A stretch of 6,469 bases of DNA, from contig CAZDRI010000044.1 of NCBI GenBank assembly GCA_964508055.1, forward strand, positions 1 to 6,469, in the 5' to 3' direction. This document shows, piece by piece, positions 1 to 6,440 of the stretch. Numbering within the stretch: position 1 is the first letter of the stretch; the number at the start of each line of letters is the position of its first letter. The translations under genes and the position numbers were made by a program. This stretch comes from CAZDRI01 sp964508055. GTDB taxonomy: Bacteria; Pseudomonadota; Gammaproteobacteria; PS1; Pseudothioglobaceae. Under the pieces are notes generated by a model that did no database searches, had not been told where the DNA came from, and worked only from the letters and a program-made list of their open reading frames with translations.

Positions 1-17
1 TCTCCTGTAATTGTTTT

Positions 18-36
18 AACGAATAAAATATTTTAC
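18..36 (+). other. Probable frameshift point in mod
   Basis: Frame 3, which carries the Mod sequence, has a TAA at 24-26, while frame 1 is open from base 1 to a TAG at 58-60 (reading SPVIVLTNK...). Adding one A to the four-A run at 25-28 would fuse the two frames as SPVIVLTNKNILQETG, continuing straight into the Mod sequence. This is the pattern expected from a one-base deletion in mod, or from a homopolymer sequencing error. The only upstream evidence is about eight codons, so the reconstruction is an inference. The run is too short to suggest a typical phase-variable repeat tract. Confidence 0.5.
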
Positions 37-836
37 AAGAAACTGGAACTAAACAGTTAGATAAACAAATTTTTGGCATTGGATATAACACAGAAGGAAC
101 TAAACAAGTTAATAATCTATTTGATGGAATAAAAATTTTTGATTATCCAAAACCTACTTCCGTAATCAAAATATTACTTAATCAAGTTACCAGTGAAAAC
201 GACATAATATTAGACTTCTTTGCAGGTAGTGGCACTACTGCCGATGCAGTAATGCAGTTAAATGCTGAAGATGGGGGTAGTCGTAAATTTATCCTTGTGC
301 AATTAGATGAGGCAATTGACAAACAAAAATCAAATGCTGCTTATAACTTTTGTATTGAAAATAATTTTAAGCCAGTAATATCATCAATTTGTATTGAAAG
401 ACTAAACAGAGCAGGGGATAAAATAAAACAAGGACTTAATCAGAAGCAGGGTAAGCTATTTGATAAAAAGAAACCAGCAGATATTGGTTATAAAGTTTTT
501 AGTCTTAATAAAAAACCAGAAGTTATATCCAAGCCAAAAGAACAAAAACAACTATTTAATATAAATAATAATCGCAGTGTTTTAGATACTTTAGTTAATA
601 TGCTATGTGCTACTTGTAAAACCTTAGATACTAAAATTAATGAGATTATAAAAGATAAAGTCTATAAAGCAGATAATGAGATTTATATCTTAGCTAATAT
701 AAAAACTGATGATTTATCAAAAATATCTAATATCAAAAATTTAAAAATTAACTTAGATGGTTGGGCAAATATAAATTTAGAGGAATTTTTAAATTTAAAT
801 GAAACCTTTAAAGAAAATCTAACTATTGTTTATTAA
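27..836 (+). CDS. mod: Type III restriction-modification methyltransferase Mod, C-terminal part (5' end missing or frameshifted)
   Basis: This is the C-terminal half of a beta-class N6-adenine DNA methyltransferase, the recognition and methylation subunit of a type III restriction system. The frame reads FDYPKP (138-155, motif X region), then LDFFAGSGTT (210-239, the FxGxG S-adenosylmethionine-binding motif I), then NAEDGGSRKFILVQLDE (261-311), which are hallmarks of Mod proteins. The tail of about 170 residues is Lys/Asn-rich and ends at TAA 834-836. The catalytic DPPY motif lies N-terminal in this class and is not in the window. The first ATG at 252 is not the real start: it falls just after motif I, and homologous sequence continues upstream without any ATG, GTG or TTG back to a stop at 24-26. 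The gene is therefore partial and probably frameshifted. It abuts res directly. Seen: motifs and stop. Family knowledge: assignment as Mod. Identity is strong, intactness is doubtful. Confidence 0.85.
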   Translation, partial: NILQETGTKQLDKQIFGIGYNTEGTKQVNNLFDGIKIFDYPKPTSVIKILLNQVTSENDIILDFFAGSGTTADAVMQLNAEDGGSRKFILVQLDEAIDKQKSNAAYNFCIENNFKPVISSICIERLNRAGDKIKQGLNQKQGKLFDKKKPADIGYKVFSLNKKPEVISKPKEQKQLFNINNNRSVLDTLVNMLCATCKTLDTKINEIIKDKVYKADNEIYILANIKTDDLSKISNIKNLKINLDGWANINLEEFLNLNETFKENLTIVY

Positions 837-3668
837 ATGCTTTTTGAAAAACAACAATACCAGATAGATTGCGTAAGGAATATTATTACTGCCCTTAAGG
901 GTGTAGATTTTAAAAATAATGATTTTTCTAGTTTAAAAAAGAATTTAAAAACTATTGCCAATAAACATAGCTATGGGCAATTTGCTATAAATAATAAAAA
1001 ACGCCTTGATATATTAATGGAGACAGGTACTGGTAAAACTTTTACTTATCTTAAGGCTATTTTTGAGTTAAATAAAAAATTTGGTCAAAATAAATTTATT
1101 ATTATCTTGCCACGCATATCTATTAAATTAGGAGTAATCCAACAAATAAAATTTACTGATGAGTATTTTTTTAATGAATATAACAAGCATTTAAACTATA
1201 TTGATTATCCAAAAGATAATATAGCTACTATTAATCAAAATTTTATCAACTCTAAGGAATTGTCAATATTACTGCTTACTAATAGTAGTTTTAACAAAAA
1301 TGAAGCTGTTATTAATCGTAAATTTGAAGGTTTGTTTAATTTTGGCTCTACTTGGCATGGTATAGAAAGTAAAAAGCCAATAGTTATTATTGATGAACCG
1401 CATTTATTAAAAGGTGAGAAAACAGTTCAGTATTTAGAAAAATTAGATAGTTTATTTATTCGCTTTGGTGCAACCTATCCAACTGATGAAAAACATAAAT
1501 TATCCAATGTTGTTTATAGCCTTGATAGTATCTCTGCATTTAATGATTATTTAGTTAAGCAAATAGGTGTTAATACGGTATTTACCTCTAGTGAAGAGAG
1601 TGCTATTCATATCCATAATGTAGTATCAAGAAAAAAATTTGATATTTTTTATAATATAAATGAGCAATTATATAAAAAAGAAATAAGGCTAAATGATGAT
1701 TTAGGCGCAAAAATTAGTATTGATAAATATCGTGGTAAAAGTGTTATTAAGATTAATAAAGATGAGATTTTTTTAAACAATAAAACTACCATTAAGGCAA
1801 ACACTGGTAATTATCAATTAAATGATAATGAAACAGAACTGATGATAAAACAAGCTATTAAATGCCATTTTGAAAGAGAAGAAAAACTATTTAATTTAGG
1901 CATAAAAACATTATCTTTGTTTTTTATTCCTAGTATTAAAGACTTTAGAGGTGATGAGCCAATAGTAAAAAAACTCTTTGAAAAGCATTATCAATTAATT
2001 CGTAAAGAGGTTTATGATAAATCTAATAATAGTGAATATAAAGCCTATTTAGATAAAGATTATCAAAATGGGGTTTTACAAGTTCATGAGGGGTATTTTT
2101 CTGGTGATAAAGGCACTAATGAAAATAAAGAGAGTATTGGGGTAAATATTATTCTTAATGAAAAACAAAAGCTACTTTCTTTTGATACGCCATTGCGATT
2201 TATTTTCTCTGTATGGGCATTGCAAGAGGGTTGGGATAATCCTAATATTTTTACTATATGTAAATTATCTCACACTGATAAAGATACTAGTCGTAGGCAA
2301 CAAGTAGGTAGAGGCTTAAGAATAGCTGTTAATCAAGAGGGTAAAAGACTTACCTTTAATCATTTGAGAGAAAACGAAGAAAAGTTTTACAAAATAAATG
2401 CACTTGATATGCTAGTATCATCTCAAGAGCAAAGCTTTATCCATCAAATACAAAATGAAATATTGGCAAATAGTTTTTCTATTGTTGGTGATAGTATAAG
2501 TTTAGATATTTTAAAAGATAAAGGTTTAAGTGATATTGAAGCAGCATTAATTTATACCCAACTATCAGTTAATAATATTATTGATAGTAATGGCATTATT
2601 CAAAGTCCAGTTTATGATTTTTTAAATGCTAATCGTTCAATTTTTAATACTATTGCTGACGCAAGGTTTGAAGCTATTAAAAAAGTTTTTGCTAAAAATA
2701 CTAACAAGGCTATTATAGACAAAAATAAAAAACCTAAGATGGTGAAAGTTAGAGAAAATAAATGGCAAGAGTTTAAAGCACTCTGGGAAAGTATTAACAA
2801 AAAATCAAAAATTATTTATAAAGATATAGAGCAAAATAAATTAATAAACAATATTATTGAAAGCTTTAAATCAAATGATATTAAACCTATCAAAAGCAAA
2901 ATAATAAAAGAGGTTTTTAACTCTAAAAATAATCAAATAGAAACTATAGAAGATAGGAGTATAAACTTAGATAAAAGTAGCAAATATTTTGAAAAACAAC
3001 TTTTAAATGAATATATACAAGAGCTCACTATACAAGAAAAATTACCGCTTAATTTTGTTTGTAAACTATTCTCTAAGTTAGATATAAATAAATTTACTAA
3101 TAATCCTAAAAAATCTAAAGAACTATTACAAAATATAATAAAAGAAGAAATACACTCTTCAATACTTAGAAGTGTAGGTTATAAATTTAACAAAACAAGT
3201 ATTTATGCAAATCCCTTACAAAATGAAAAAGGTGAGTTAAAACAAGAAATCAAATCAACAGTTTTAGGGCAATATTTTAGTGATGATAATCCAAAAGATG
3301 AATTTTTATACAATACTGTTGTTTATGATTCTAATATTGAAAAAGATTCAATACTAAATGACCCTACAATAGTAAATAAGAATAAAATAACTGTTTTTGC
3401 TAAGCTTCCTAAGATAAGTATTCCAACGCCTTATAAAAATTATAATCCAGATTTTGCCTATTTAGTTGAAAAGAAAAATGGAAAAAAATTATTTTTGGTG
3501 GTGGAAACTAAAGGTTATAAATTTGAGGGCGATATTCCAACAGAAGAGCAGAAAAAAATAAAATACGCAAAGATATTTTTTAAAGCATTAAAAGATGAAA
3601 TGCCTGATTTAGATGTTAAGTTTAAAACTAGAATTAATAGTCAAGGACTATCAGACATTATAAATTAA
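837..3668 (+). CDS. res: Type III restriction endonuclease subunit Res
   Basis: Res is the ATP-dependent translocating and cleaving subunit of a type III restriction system. It works only in complex with Mod, which supplies site recognition. The 943 residues match the usual family length. The N-terminus has a QYQ motif (residues 7-9), Walker A METGTGKT (61-68) and the DEPH box (186-189). HEGYFSGDKG (417-426) is a typical Res signature. Helicase motifs SVWALQEGWDNPN (458-470) and RRQQVGRGLR (486-495) follow. The C-terminal nuclease shows YDSNIE (830-835) and PD at 871-872 with VVETKG (888-893), giving D872, E890 and K892 as a complete PD-(D/E)xK site. The frame is unbroken. ATG follows the mod stop with no gap (TAAATG) and has no nearby Shine-Dalgarno sequence, so translation is probably coupled to mod. 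Arg codons are largely AGA or AGG, and the gene looks more AT-rich than obgE. No rho-independent terminator is evident after it. Confidence 0.95.
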   Translation: MLFEKQQYQIDCVRNIITALKGVDFKNNDFSSLKKNLKTIANKHSYGQFAINNKKRLDILMETGTGKTFTYLKAIFELNKKFGQNKFIIILPRISIKLGVIQQIKFTDEYFFNEYNKHLNYIDYPKDNIATINQNFINSKELSILLLTNSSFNKNEAVINRKFEGLFNFGSTWHGIESKKPIVIIDEPHLLKGEKTVQYLEKLDSLFIRFGATYPTDEKHKLSNVVYSLDSISAFNDYLVKQIGVNTVFTSSEESAIHIHNVVSRKKFDIFYNINEQLYKKEIRLNDDLGAKISIDKYRGKSVIKINKDEIFLNNKTTIKANTGNYQLNDNETELMIKQAIKCHFEREEKLFNLGIKTLSLFFIPSIKDFRGDEPIVKKLFEKHYQLIRKEVYDKSNNSEYKAYLDKDYQNGVLQVHEGYFSGDKGTNENKESIGVNIILNEKQKLLSFDTPLRFIFSVWALQEGWDNPNIFTICKLSHTDKDTSRRQQVGRGLRIAVNQEGKRLTFNHLRENEEKFYKINALDMLVSSQEQSFIHQIQNEILANSFSIVGDSISLDILKDKGLSDIEAALIYTQLSVNNIIDSNGIIQSPVYDFLNANRSIFNTIADARFEAIKKVFAKNTNKAIIDKNKKPKMVKVRENKWQEFKALWESINKKSKIIYKDIEQNKLINNIIESFKSNDIKPIKSKIIKEVFNSKNNQIETIEDRSINLDKSSKYFEKQLLNEYIQELTIQEKLPLNFVCKLFSKLDINKFTNNPKKSKELLQNIIKEEIHSSILRSVGYKFNKTSIYANPLQNEKGELKQEIKSTVLGQYFSDDNPKDEFLYNTVVYDSNIEKDSILNDPTIVNKNKITVFAKLPKISIPTPYKNYNPDFAYLVEKKNGKKLFLVVETKGYKFEGDIPTEEQKKIKYAKIFFKALKDEMPDLDVKFKTRINSQGLSDIIN

Positions 3669-3942
3669 TAAAAGGGTTATATATCTTCAATAGAAGCCAT
3701 TAATATTATTTTCTTTTTTATTTAAAAACTTATCATTAATCCAACCAACAACATTAAACCCTTTTCTATCAACTATTTTTAAAAGAATTGTAGCAGTAAT
3801 TATAGCTGCAATAAAACCTATAGCTTTTTTATTGGTGTTTTTAGATTCTTCTTTTGCTAAATTATCAGTGGCTGCACTATGGTTACATTCTTTATTTTAT
3901 TAGATACAATGGACTTATAAACTAAGATTGATTAATAAAGGA
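3669..3942. other. Non-coding or degraded spacer between res and tRNA-Arg terminator
   Basis: Apart from the start-less minus-strand ORF above, I see no gene here. A 9-base inverted repeat (AAAAGGGTT 3670-3678 and AACCCTTTT 3757-3765) is separated by 78 bases, too far apart to be a simple terminator. There is no clear promoter, transposase fragment or copy of the tRNA 3' end that would mark an attachment site. Confidence 0.4.
3687..3896 (-). pseudogene. Start-less 69-codon ORF with one membrane helix, probable gene remnant
   Basis: On the minus strand a frame stays open from just after two tandem stops (TAATAA at 3902-3897) to TGA at 3689-3687. It reads a charged N-terminal part (DNLAKEESKNTNKK), a hydrophobic stretch AIGFIAAIITATILLKIV (codons 25-42) that looks like one transmembrane helix, then a basic/polar tail with DRKGFNVVGWINDKF. 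The amino-acid pattern looks like real protein, but there is no ATG, GTG or TTG anywhere in frame. It may be the C-terminal end of a small membrane protein whose 5' part is lost. It converges on res (18 bases apart), and the tRNA terminator lies upstream of its 5' end. I do not recognise the family. Chance opening in AT-rich DNA remains possible. Confidence 0.4.
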
Positions 3943-3965
3943 AAAGCCTTGTTAAACAAGGCTTT
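3943..3965 (-). terminator. Hairpin terminator downstream of tRNA-Arg
   Basis: A perfect 9-base-pair stem (AAAGCCTTG 3943-3951 and CAAGGCTTT 3957-3965) encloses a 5-base loop. It begins 6 bases beyond the tRNA CCA end. Read on the minus strand, the stem is followed by a broken T-rich run (TCCTTTATT). On the plus strand no T-run follows, so the direction is minus. The interrupted T-tract makes it imperfect, but position and stem quality support termination of the tRNA transcript. Confidence 0.65.
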
Positions 3966-3971
3966 AAAAGC

Positions 3972-4048
3972 TGGCACGCCCAAGACGATTCGAACGTCTG
4001 ACCTACGGCTTAGAAGGCCGTTGCTCTATCCAGCTGAGCTATGGGCGC
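3972..4048 (-). tRNA. tRNA-Arg, anticodon TCT
   Basis: A 77-base cloverleaf folds on the minus strand. The acceptor is GCGCCCA with TGGGCGT, the D stem GCTC/GAGC, the anticodon stem ACGGC/GCCGT around loop CTTCTAA (anticodon TCT at 4014-4012), and the T arm AGACG-TTCGAAT-CGTCT. Discriminator G and an encoded CCA (3974-3972) end the gene. It closely resembles the E. coli tRNA-Arg(UCU), which reads AGA and AGG, common Arg codons in this AT-rich window. One oddity is that the terminal pair is G1-U72 instead of G-C. It is divergent from obgE and its 3' end faces the restriction-modification locus. Confidence 0.97.
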
Positions 4049-4060
4049 AAAAAGGTGATA

Positions 4061-4066
4061 ATTATA
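4061..4066 (-). promoter_or_regulatory. -10 box of the tRNA-Arg promoter
   Basis: The minus strand reads a perfect TATAAT, 12 bases before the first base of the mature tRNA, which would place the transcription start a few bases upstream of the tRNA. No good -35 hexamer is seen at 16-18 bases spacing (AAATAC lies at 17), so the assignment rests on the -10 box and its position. Confidence 0.5.
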
Positions 4067-4101
4067 CATTTTTTGAACTTATTGTATTTATGAATTAAGA
4101 G

Positions 4102-4107
4102 TAAAAT
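4102..4107 (+). promoter_or_regulatory. Possible -10 box for the obgE operon
   Basis: TAAAAT lies 28 bases before the obgE ATG in the short divergent region shared with tRNA-Arg. The best -35 look-alike, TTGAAC at 4073-4078, is 23 bases away, which is too far, and the hexamer at 17 bases (TTATTG) is poor. A promoter for obgE-proB-folK must lie somewhere in 4049-4135 unless transcription enters from upstream, but the exact site is uncertain. Confidence 0.25.
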
Positions 4108-4135
4108 ATATTGATTTTTTTAATTTTATTACTGT

Positions 4136-5146
4136 ATGAAATTTGTAGATTCTGCAACTATTAAAGTAGAAGCTGGTGATGGCGGTGATGGCTGTCTTAG
4201 TTTTAGAAGGGAAAAATTTATCCCTTATGGCGGTCCAGATGGTGGTGACGGTGGTGATGGTGGTGCTGTTTATCTACAAGGTGAAAAAGGTTTAAATACC
4301 TTATCTGATTTTAGACATCAAAGATTATTTCGTGCTAAAAACGGTCAACCCGGTATGGGGCAAAACCGTAGAGGCAAATCAGCTGATGATTTAATTATAA
4401 GTGTGCCTTTAGGTTTAAAAGTATTTGATTTAAATACTGATGAATTAATTGGTGAGGTACTCAGTGATAAAGAGAAATTACTAGTTGCAAAAGGCGGATT
4501 TCACGGTTTAGGAAATACGCGTTTTAAAAGCTCTGTAAATCAAGCACCAAGAAAAACTACTCAAGGTTCTAAAGGTGATATAAGAGATTTAGCTTTTGAG
4601 CTTAATGTTTTAGCAGATGTTGGACTCTTAGGTATGCCGAATGCTGGTAAATCAAGTTTAATTAGGCAAGTATCATCAGCCAAGCCAAAAGTAGCAGATT
4701 ACCCTTTTACTACTTTAATCCCAAATTTAGGAGTGGTTACTTTAGCTGATAATAGTTTTATTATGGCAGATATACCGGGTATTATCAAAGATGCAAGTGA
4801 GGGGGCAGGTTTAGGTTTTGAGTTTTTAAAACATTTATCAAGAACTAGAGTTTTATTGCACATTGTTGATATATTGCCAGAAGATTCATCTAATCCAGTG
4901 GATAATTATTTAATGATAGAAAAAGAATTAAAAAAATATTCTCAAGAATTAGCAAATAAACATAAAATACTTGTATTTAATAAACTTGATTTAATCCCAA
5001 AACATAATATCAAAAAGTTATGTAATAGTTATAAAAAAGCTATGGGATATAAAGGCAAGTATTTTATAATTTCAGCTATTAATGGTATGGGTATAAAAAA
5101 ATTAATAAATTATTTGGATAAAGAATGTTTAAACAAAGATGGGTAA
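4136..5146 (+). CDS. obgE: Obg family GTPase (ObgE/CgtA)
   Basis: ObgE is an essential cytoplasmic GTPase that binds the 50S subunit and takes part in its assembly and in stress and growth control. Residues 1-158 form the glycine-rich Obg fold (EAGDGGDGCLSFRREKF, then a GGPDGGDGG repeat near 32-43). The G domain has G1 GMPNAGKS (166-173), G2 DYPFTT (188-193), G3 DIPG (212-215), G4 NKLD (282-285) and G5 SA (313-314), all intact. At 336 residues it lacks the acidic C-terminal extension of the longer E. coli protein. The start MKFVDSATIKVEAGDGG is the family's usual N-terminus. No Shine-Dalgarno sequence is visible in the T-rich leader. It is the first gene of obgE-proB-folK, its end overlaps proB by 22 bases, and the usual upstream partners rplU-rpmA are absent, replaced here by a divergent tRNA gene. 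Confidence 0.97.
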   Translation: MKFVDSATIKVEAGDGGDGCLSFRREKFIPYGGPDGGDGGDGGAVYLQGEKGLNTLSDFRHQRLFRAKNGQPGMGQNRRGKSADDLIISVPLGLKVFDLNTDELIGEVLSDKEKLLVAKGGFHGLGNTRFKSSVNQAPRKTTQGSKGDIRDLAFELNVLADVGLLGMPNAGKSSLIRQVSSAKPKVADYPFTTLIPNLGVVTLADNSFIMADIPGIIKDASEGAGLGFEFLKHLSRTRVLLHIVDILPEDSSNPVDNYLMIEKELKKYSQELANKHKILVFNKLDLIPKHNIKKLCNSYKKAMGYKGKYFIISAINGMGIKKLINYLDKECLNKDG

Positions 5147-5901
5147 TTAAAATAGGTAGTTCTTTAATTACCAATGAAGGCAAAGGATTAGATATAACAG
5201 CTATTACAAAATGGGTAGAACAAATAGCTTTGTTAAAACAAGAAGAGGGTATAGAAATAGTTTTAGTATCAAGCGGTGCGATTATTGAAGGTATGGTGCG
5301 CCTAAAATGGGATAAACGCCCTGATAATATTCATAAATTACAATCTGCTGCTGCAGTTGGACAGATGGGCTTAGTGCAGGCTTATGAAGCTAATTTTGCT
5401 AAATACAATATGCACACTGCACAGATTTTACTTACTCACGATGATTTTGCAGATAATATACGCATATTCAATGTAGTAAAGACATTTAAGACTTTGTTAG
5501 AGCTTAATACTGTGCCTATCGTCAATGAAAATGATACTGTTGCTACAGATGAAATTCGTTTTGGTGATAATGATACCTTAGCTGCTAAAGTGGCAAGTTT
5601 AATAAATGCTAATAAGTTAATTATTCTAACTGATCAATTAGGATTATTTAATGCAGACCCTAGAGAAAATAAAAAAATTGAATTAATTGATACAATTGCA
5701 TTTGATGATGCAAAATTAGAAAAAATAGCTGGTAAAACCGGTGGTAAATTTGGGCAAGGAGGTATGTTTACTAAGATAATGGCTGCCAAACATGTAGCGA
5801 TAAATAACAAAATATCCACTCATATAGTATCAGGTAAGACAGAAAATGTTTTATTAAAATTAAATAATCACGAACACATAGGAACAACTATAACTTGTTA
5901 G
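5125..5901 (+). CDS. proB: Glutamate 5-kinase, short form without PUA domain
   Basis: ProB phosphorylates L-glutamate with ATP to glutamyl 5-phosphate, the first step of proline synthesis. ProA, the next enzyme, is not in the window. The 258 residues form a single amino-acid-kinase domain: KIGSS (9-13), VSSGA (48-52), NENDTVA (134-140), RFGDNDTLAAK (145-155), TDQLGLFNADPR (169-180) and the GGKFGQGGMFTK segment (206-217), corresponding to the GTGGMxTK motif of the family. The protein ends at GTTITC, where the kinase domain ends. The C-terminal PUA domain of the E. coli enzyme (about 367 residues) is missing, a known natural variant. ATG 5125 is the only reasonable start; a weak GGA at 5116-5118 precedes it. 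It overlaps obgE by 22 bases and folK by 7, implying translational coupling. Confidence 0.95.
   Translation: MFKQRWVIKIGSSLITNEGKGLDITAITKWVEQIALLKQEEGIEIVLVSSGAIIEGMVRLKWDKRPDNIHKLQSAAAVGQMGLVQAYEANFAKYNMHTAQILLTHDDFADNIRIFNVVKTFKTLLELNTVPIVNENDTVATDEIRFGDNDTLAAKVASLINANKLIILTDQLGLFNADPRENKKIELIDTIAFDDAKLEKIAGKTGGKFGQGGMFTKIMAAKHVAINNKISTHIVSGKTENVLLKLNNHEHIGTTITC
5880..5883 (+). promoter_or_regulatory. Weak ribosome-binding site for folK
   Basis: AGGA lies 11 bases before the TTG start of folK, inside the proB coding sequence. The spacing is longer than ideal. It supports the TTG start modestly, with coupling to proB termination probably also contributing. Confidence 0.35.
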
Positions 5902-6374
5902 AAACATACATAGGTTTAGGCTCAAATTTAGAAAACCCAATTAATCAAATTTTAATTGCATTACAAGAGCTTAAAAAACTACCAAATTCTAAATTAAAAA
6001 GTGTTTCAAGCCTATATGAATCACCGCCTTTAGATAACACTAAGCAACCAAATTATATTAATGTAGTAGCAAAGTTAAACACTAATCTCAAGCCTCAAGA
6101 GTTATTAAGAGAATGTCAAAACATTGAAAATAAACAAGGCAGGTTGAGAGCCGAAAAATGGGGAGCAAGGATAATAGATTTAGATATTTTGTTATATGGT
6201 GACAAGATAATTAATGCTGATATATTAACTATTCCCCACTACGATATTAAAAATAGAGCTTTTGTATTAGTTCCACTTTACGAAATTGCACCAGAATTAA
6301 TTATCCCAAATTTAGGAAAATTAAAAAATTTAGTTACAAATTGCAATAAAAAAAGTTTAATAAAAATAAATTAG
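5895..6374 (+). CDS. folK: 6-hydroxymethyl-7,8-dihydropterin pyrophosphokinase (HPPK)
   Basis: FolK transfers pyrophosphate from ATP to 6-hydroxymethyl-7,8-dihydropterin, the step before dihydropteroate synthase in folate synthesis. The 159 residues match the family length. YIGLGSNLENP (5-15) is the N-terminal signature, followed by SSLYESPP (38-45), PNYINVV (52-58), and QGRLRAEKWGARIIDLDILLYG (81-102). In the last, D95 and D97 are the magnesium ligands, and R83, R85, W89 and R92 are the expected substrate and ATP contacts. PHYDIKNRAFVLVPL (114-128) supplies H115 and R121. The start is TTG at 5895: no ATG, GTG or other TTG lies in frame between the upstream stop at 5865 and the GLGSN motif. 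It overlaps the proB stop by 7 bases, so it is the third gene of the operon. No rho-independent terminator follows within the window. Confidence 0.95.
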   Translation: MLETYIGLGSNLENPINQILIALQELKKLPNSKLKSVSSLYESPPLDNTKQPNYINVVAKLNTNLKPQELLRECQNIENKQGRLRAEKWGARIIDLDILLYGDKIINADILTIPHYDIKNRAFVLVPLYEIAPELIIPNLGKLKNLVTNCNKKSLIKIN

Positions 6375-6391
6375 CACAGCTAGTTAGCAAG

Positions 6392-6440
6392 TCAGGGTGA
6401 CCAAAGCATTTCATGTCATGCTGCCCTGAAACAAGTTCAG
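6392..6440. repeat. Degenerate palindromic intergenic repeat after folK
   Basis: The spacer after folK contains nested inverted repeats. TCAGGG (6392-6397) pairs with CCCTGA (6424-6429), AGCAT (6405-6409) with ATGCT (6418-6422), and TGAC (6398-6401) alternatively with GTCA (6415-6418). A second perfect hairpin, CTGAA-ACAAG-TTCAG, spans 6426-6440. Its reverse complement CTGAACTTGTTTCAG, together with the nearby GTCATGCTG, resembles the dispersed palindromes of GTCAnnCTGAACTTGTTTCAG type found between genes in many bacteria. Here it looks rearranged or decayed. There is no T-run, so it is not a standard terminator, though it might protect the 3' end of the operon mRNA. Only one copy lies in the window, so its repeat status is inferred. 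Confidence 0.5.

Noticed and set aside
252..836. ATG at 252 as the start of a separate 194-residue protein
   Set aside because: It begins immediately after the SAM-binding motif of Mod, and Mod-like sequence continues upstream in the same frame; no ribosome-binding site precedes it.
1..836. Simple-sequence phase-variation tract in mod
   Set aside because: No tandem short repeat or long homopolymer is present in the visible part; phase-variable tracts usually lie nearer the 5' end, which is outside the window.
2612..2800. Minus-strand open frame of 62 codons inside res
   Set aside because: It lies antisense within the intact, conserved res coding frame; its hydrophobic composition is what antisense of Lys/Asn-rich codons gives.
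3670..3765. 9-base inverted repeat AAAAGGGTT / AACCCTTTT as a res terminator
   Set aside because: The arms are 78 bases apart and no T-run follows; such matches are expected by chance in AT-rich DNA.
4073..4078. TTGAAC as a -35 box for obgE
   Set aside because: No acceptable -10 hexamer lies 16-18 bases downstream; the nearest good one is 23 bases away.
5634..5819. Minus-strand open frame of 61 codons inside proB
   Set aside because: It is antisense to the conserved kinase motifs of proB and has no supporting signal of its own.
6379..6388. GCTAGTTAGC palindrome just after folK
   Set aside because: The loop would be only two bases and the stem four, so it cannot form a stable hairpin or terminator.
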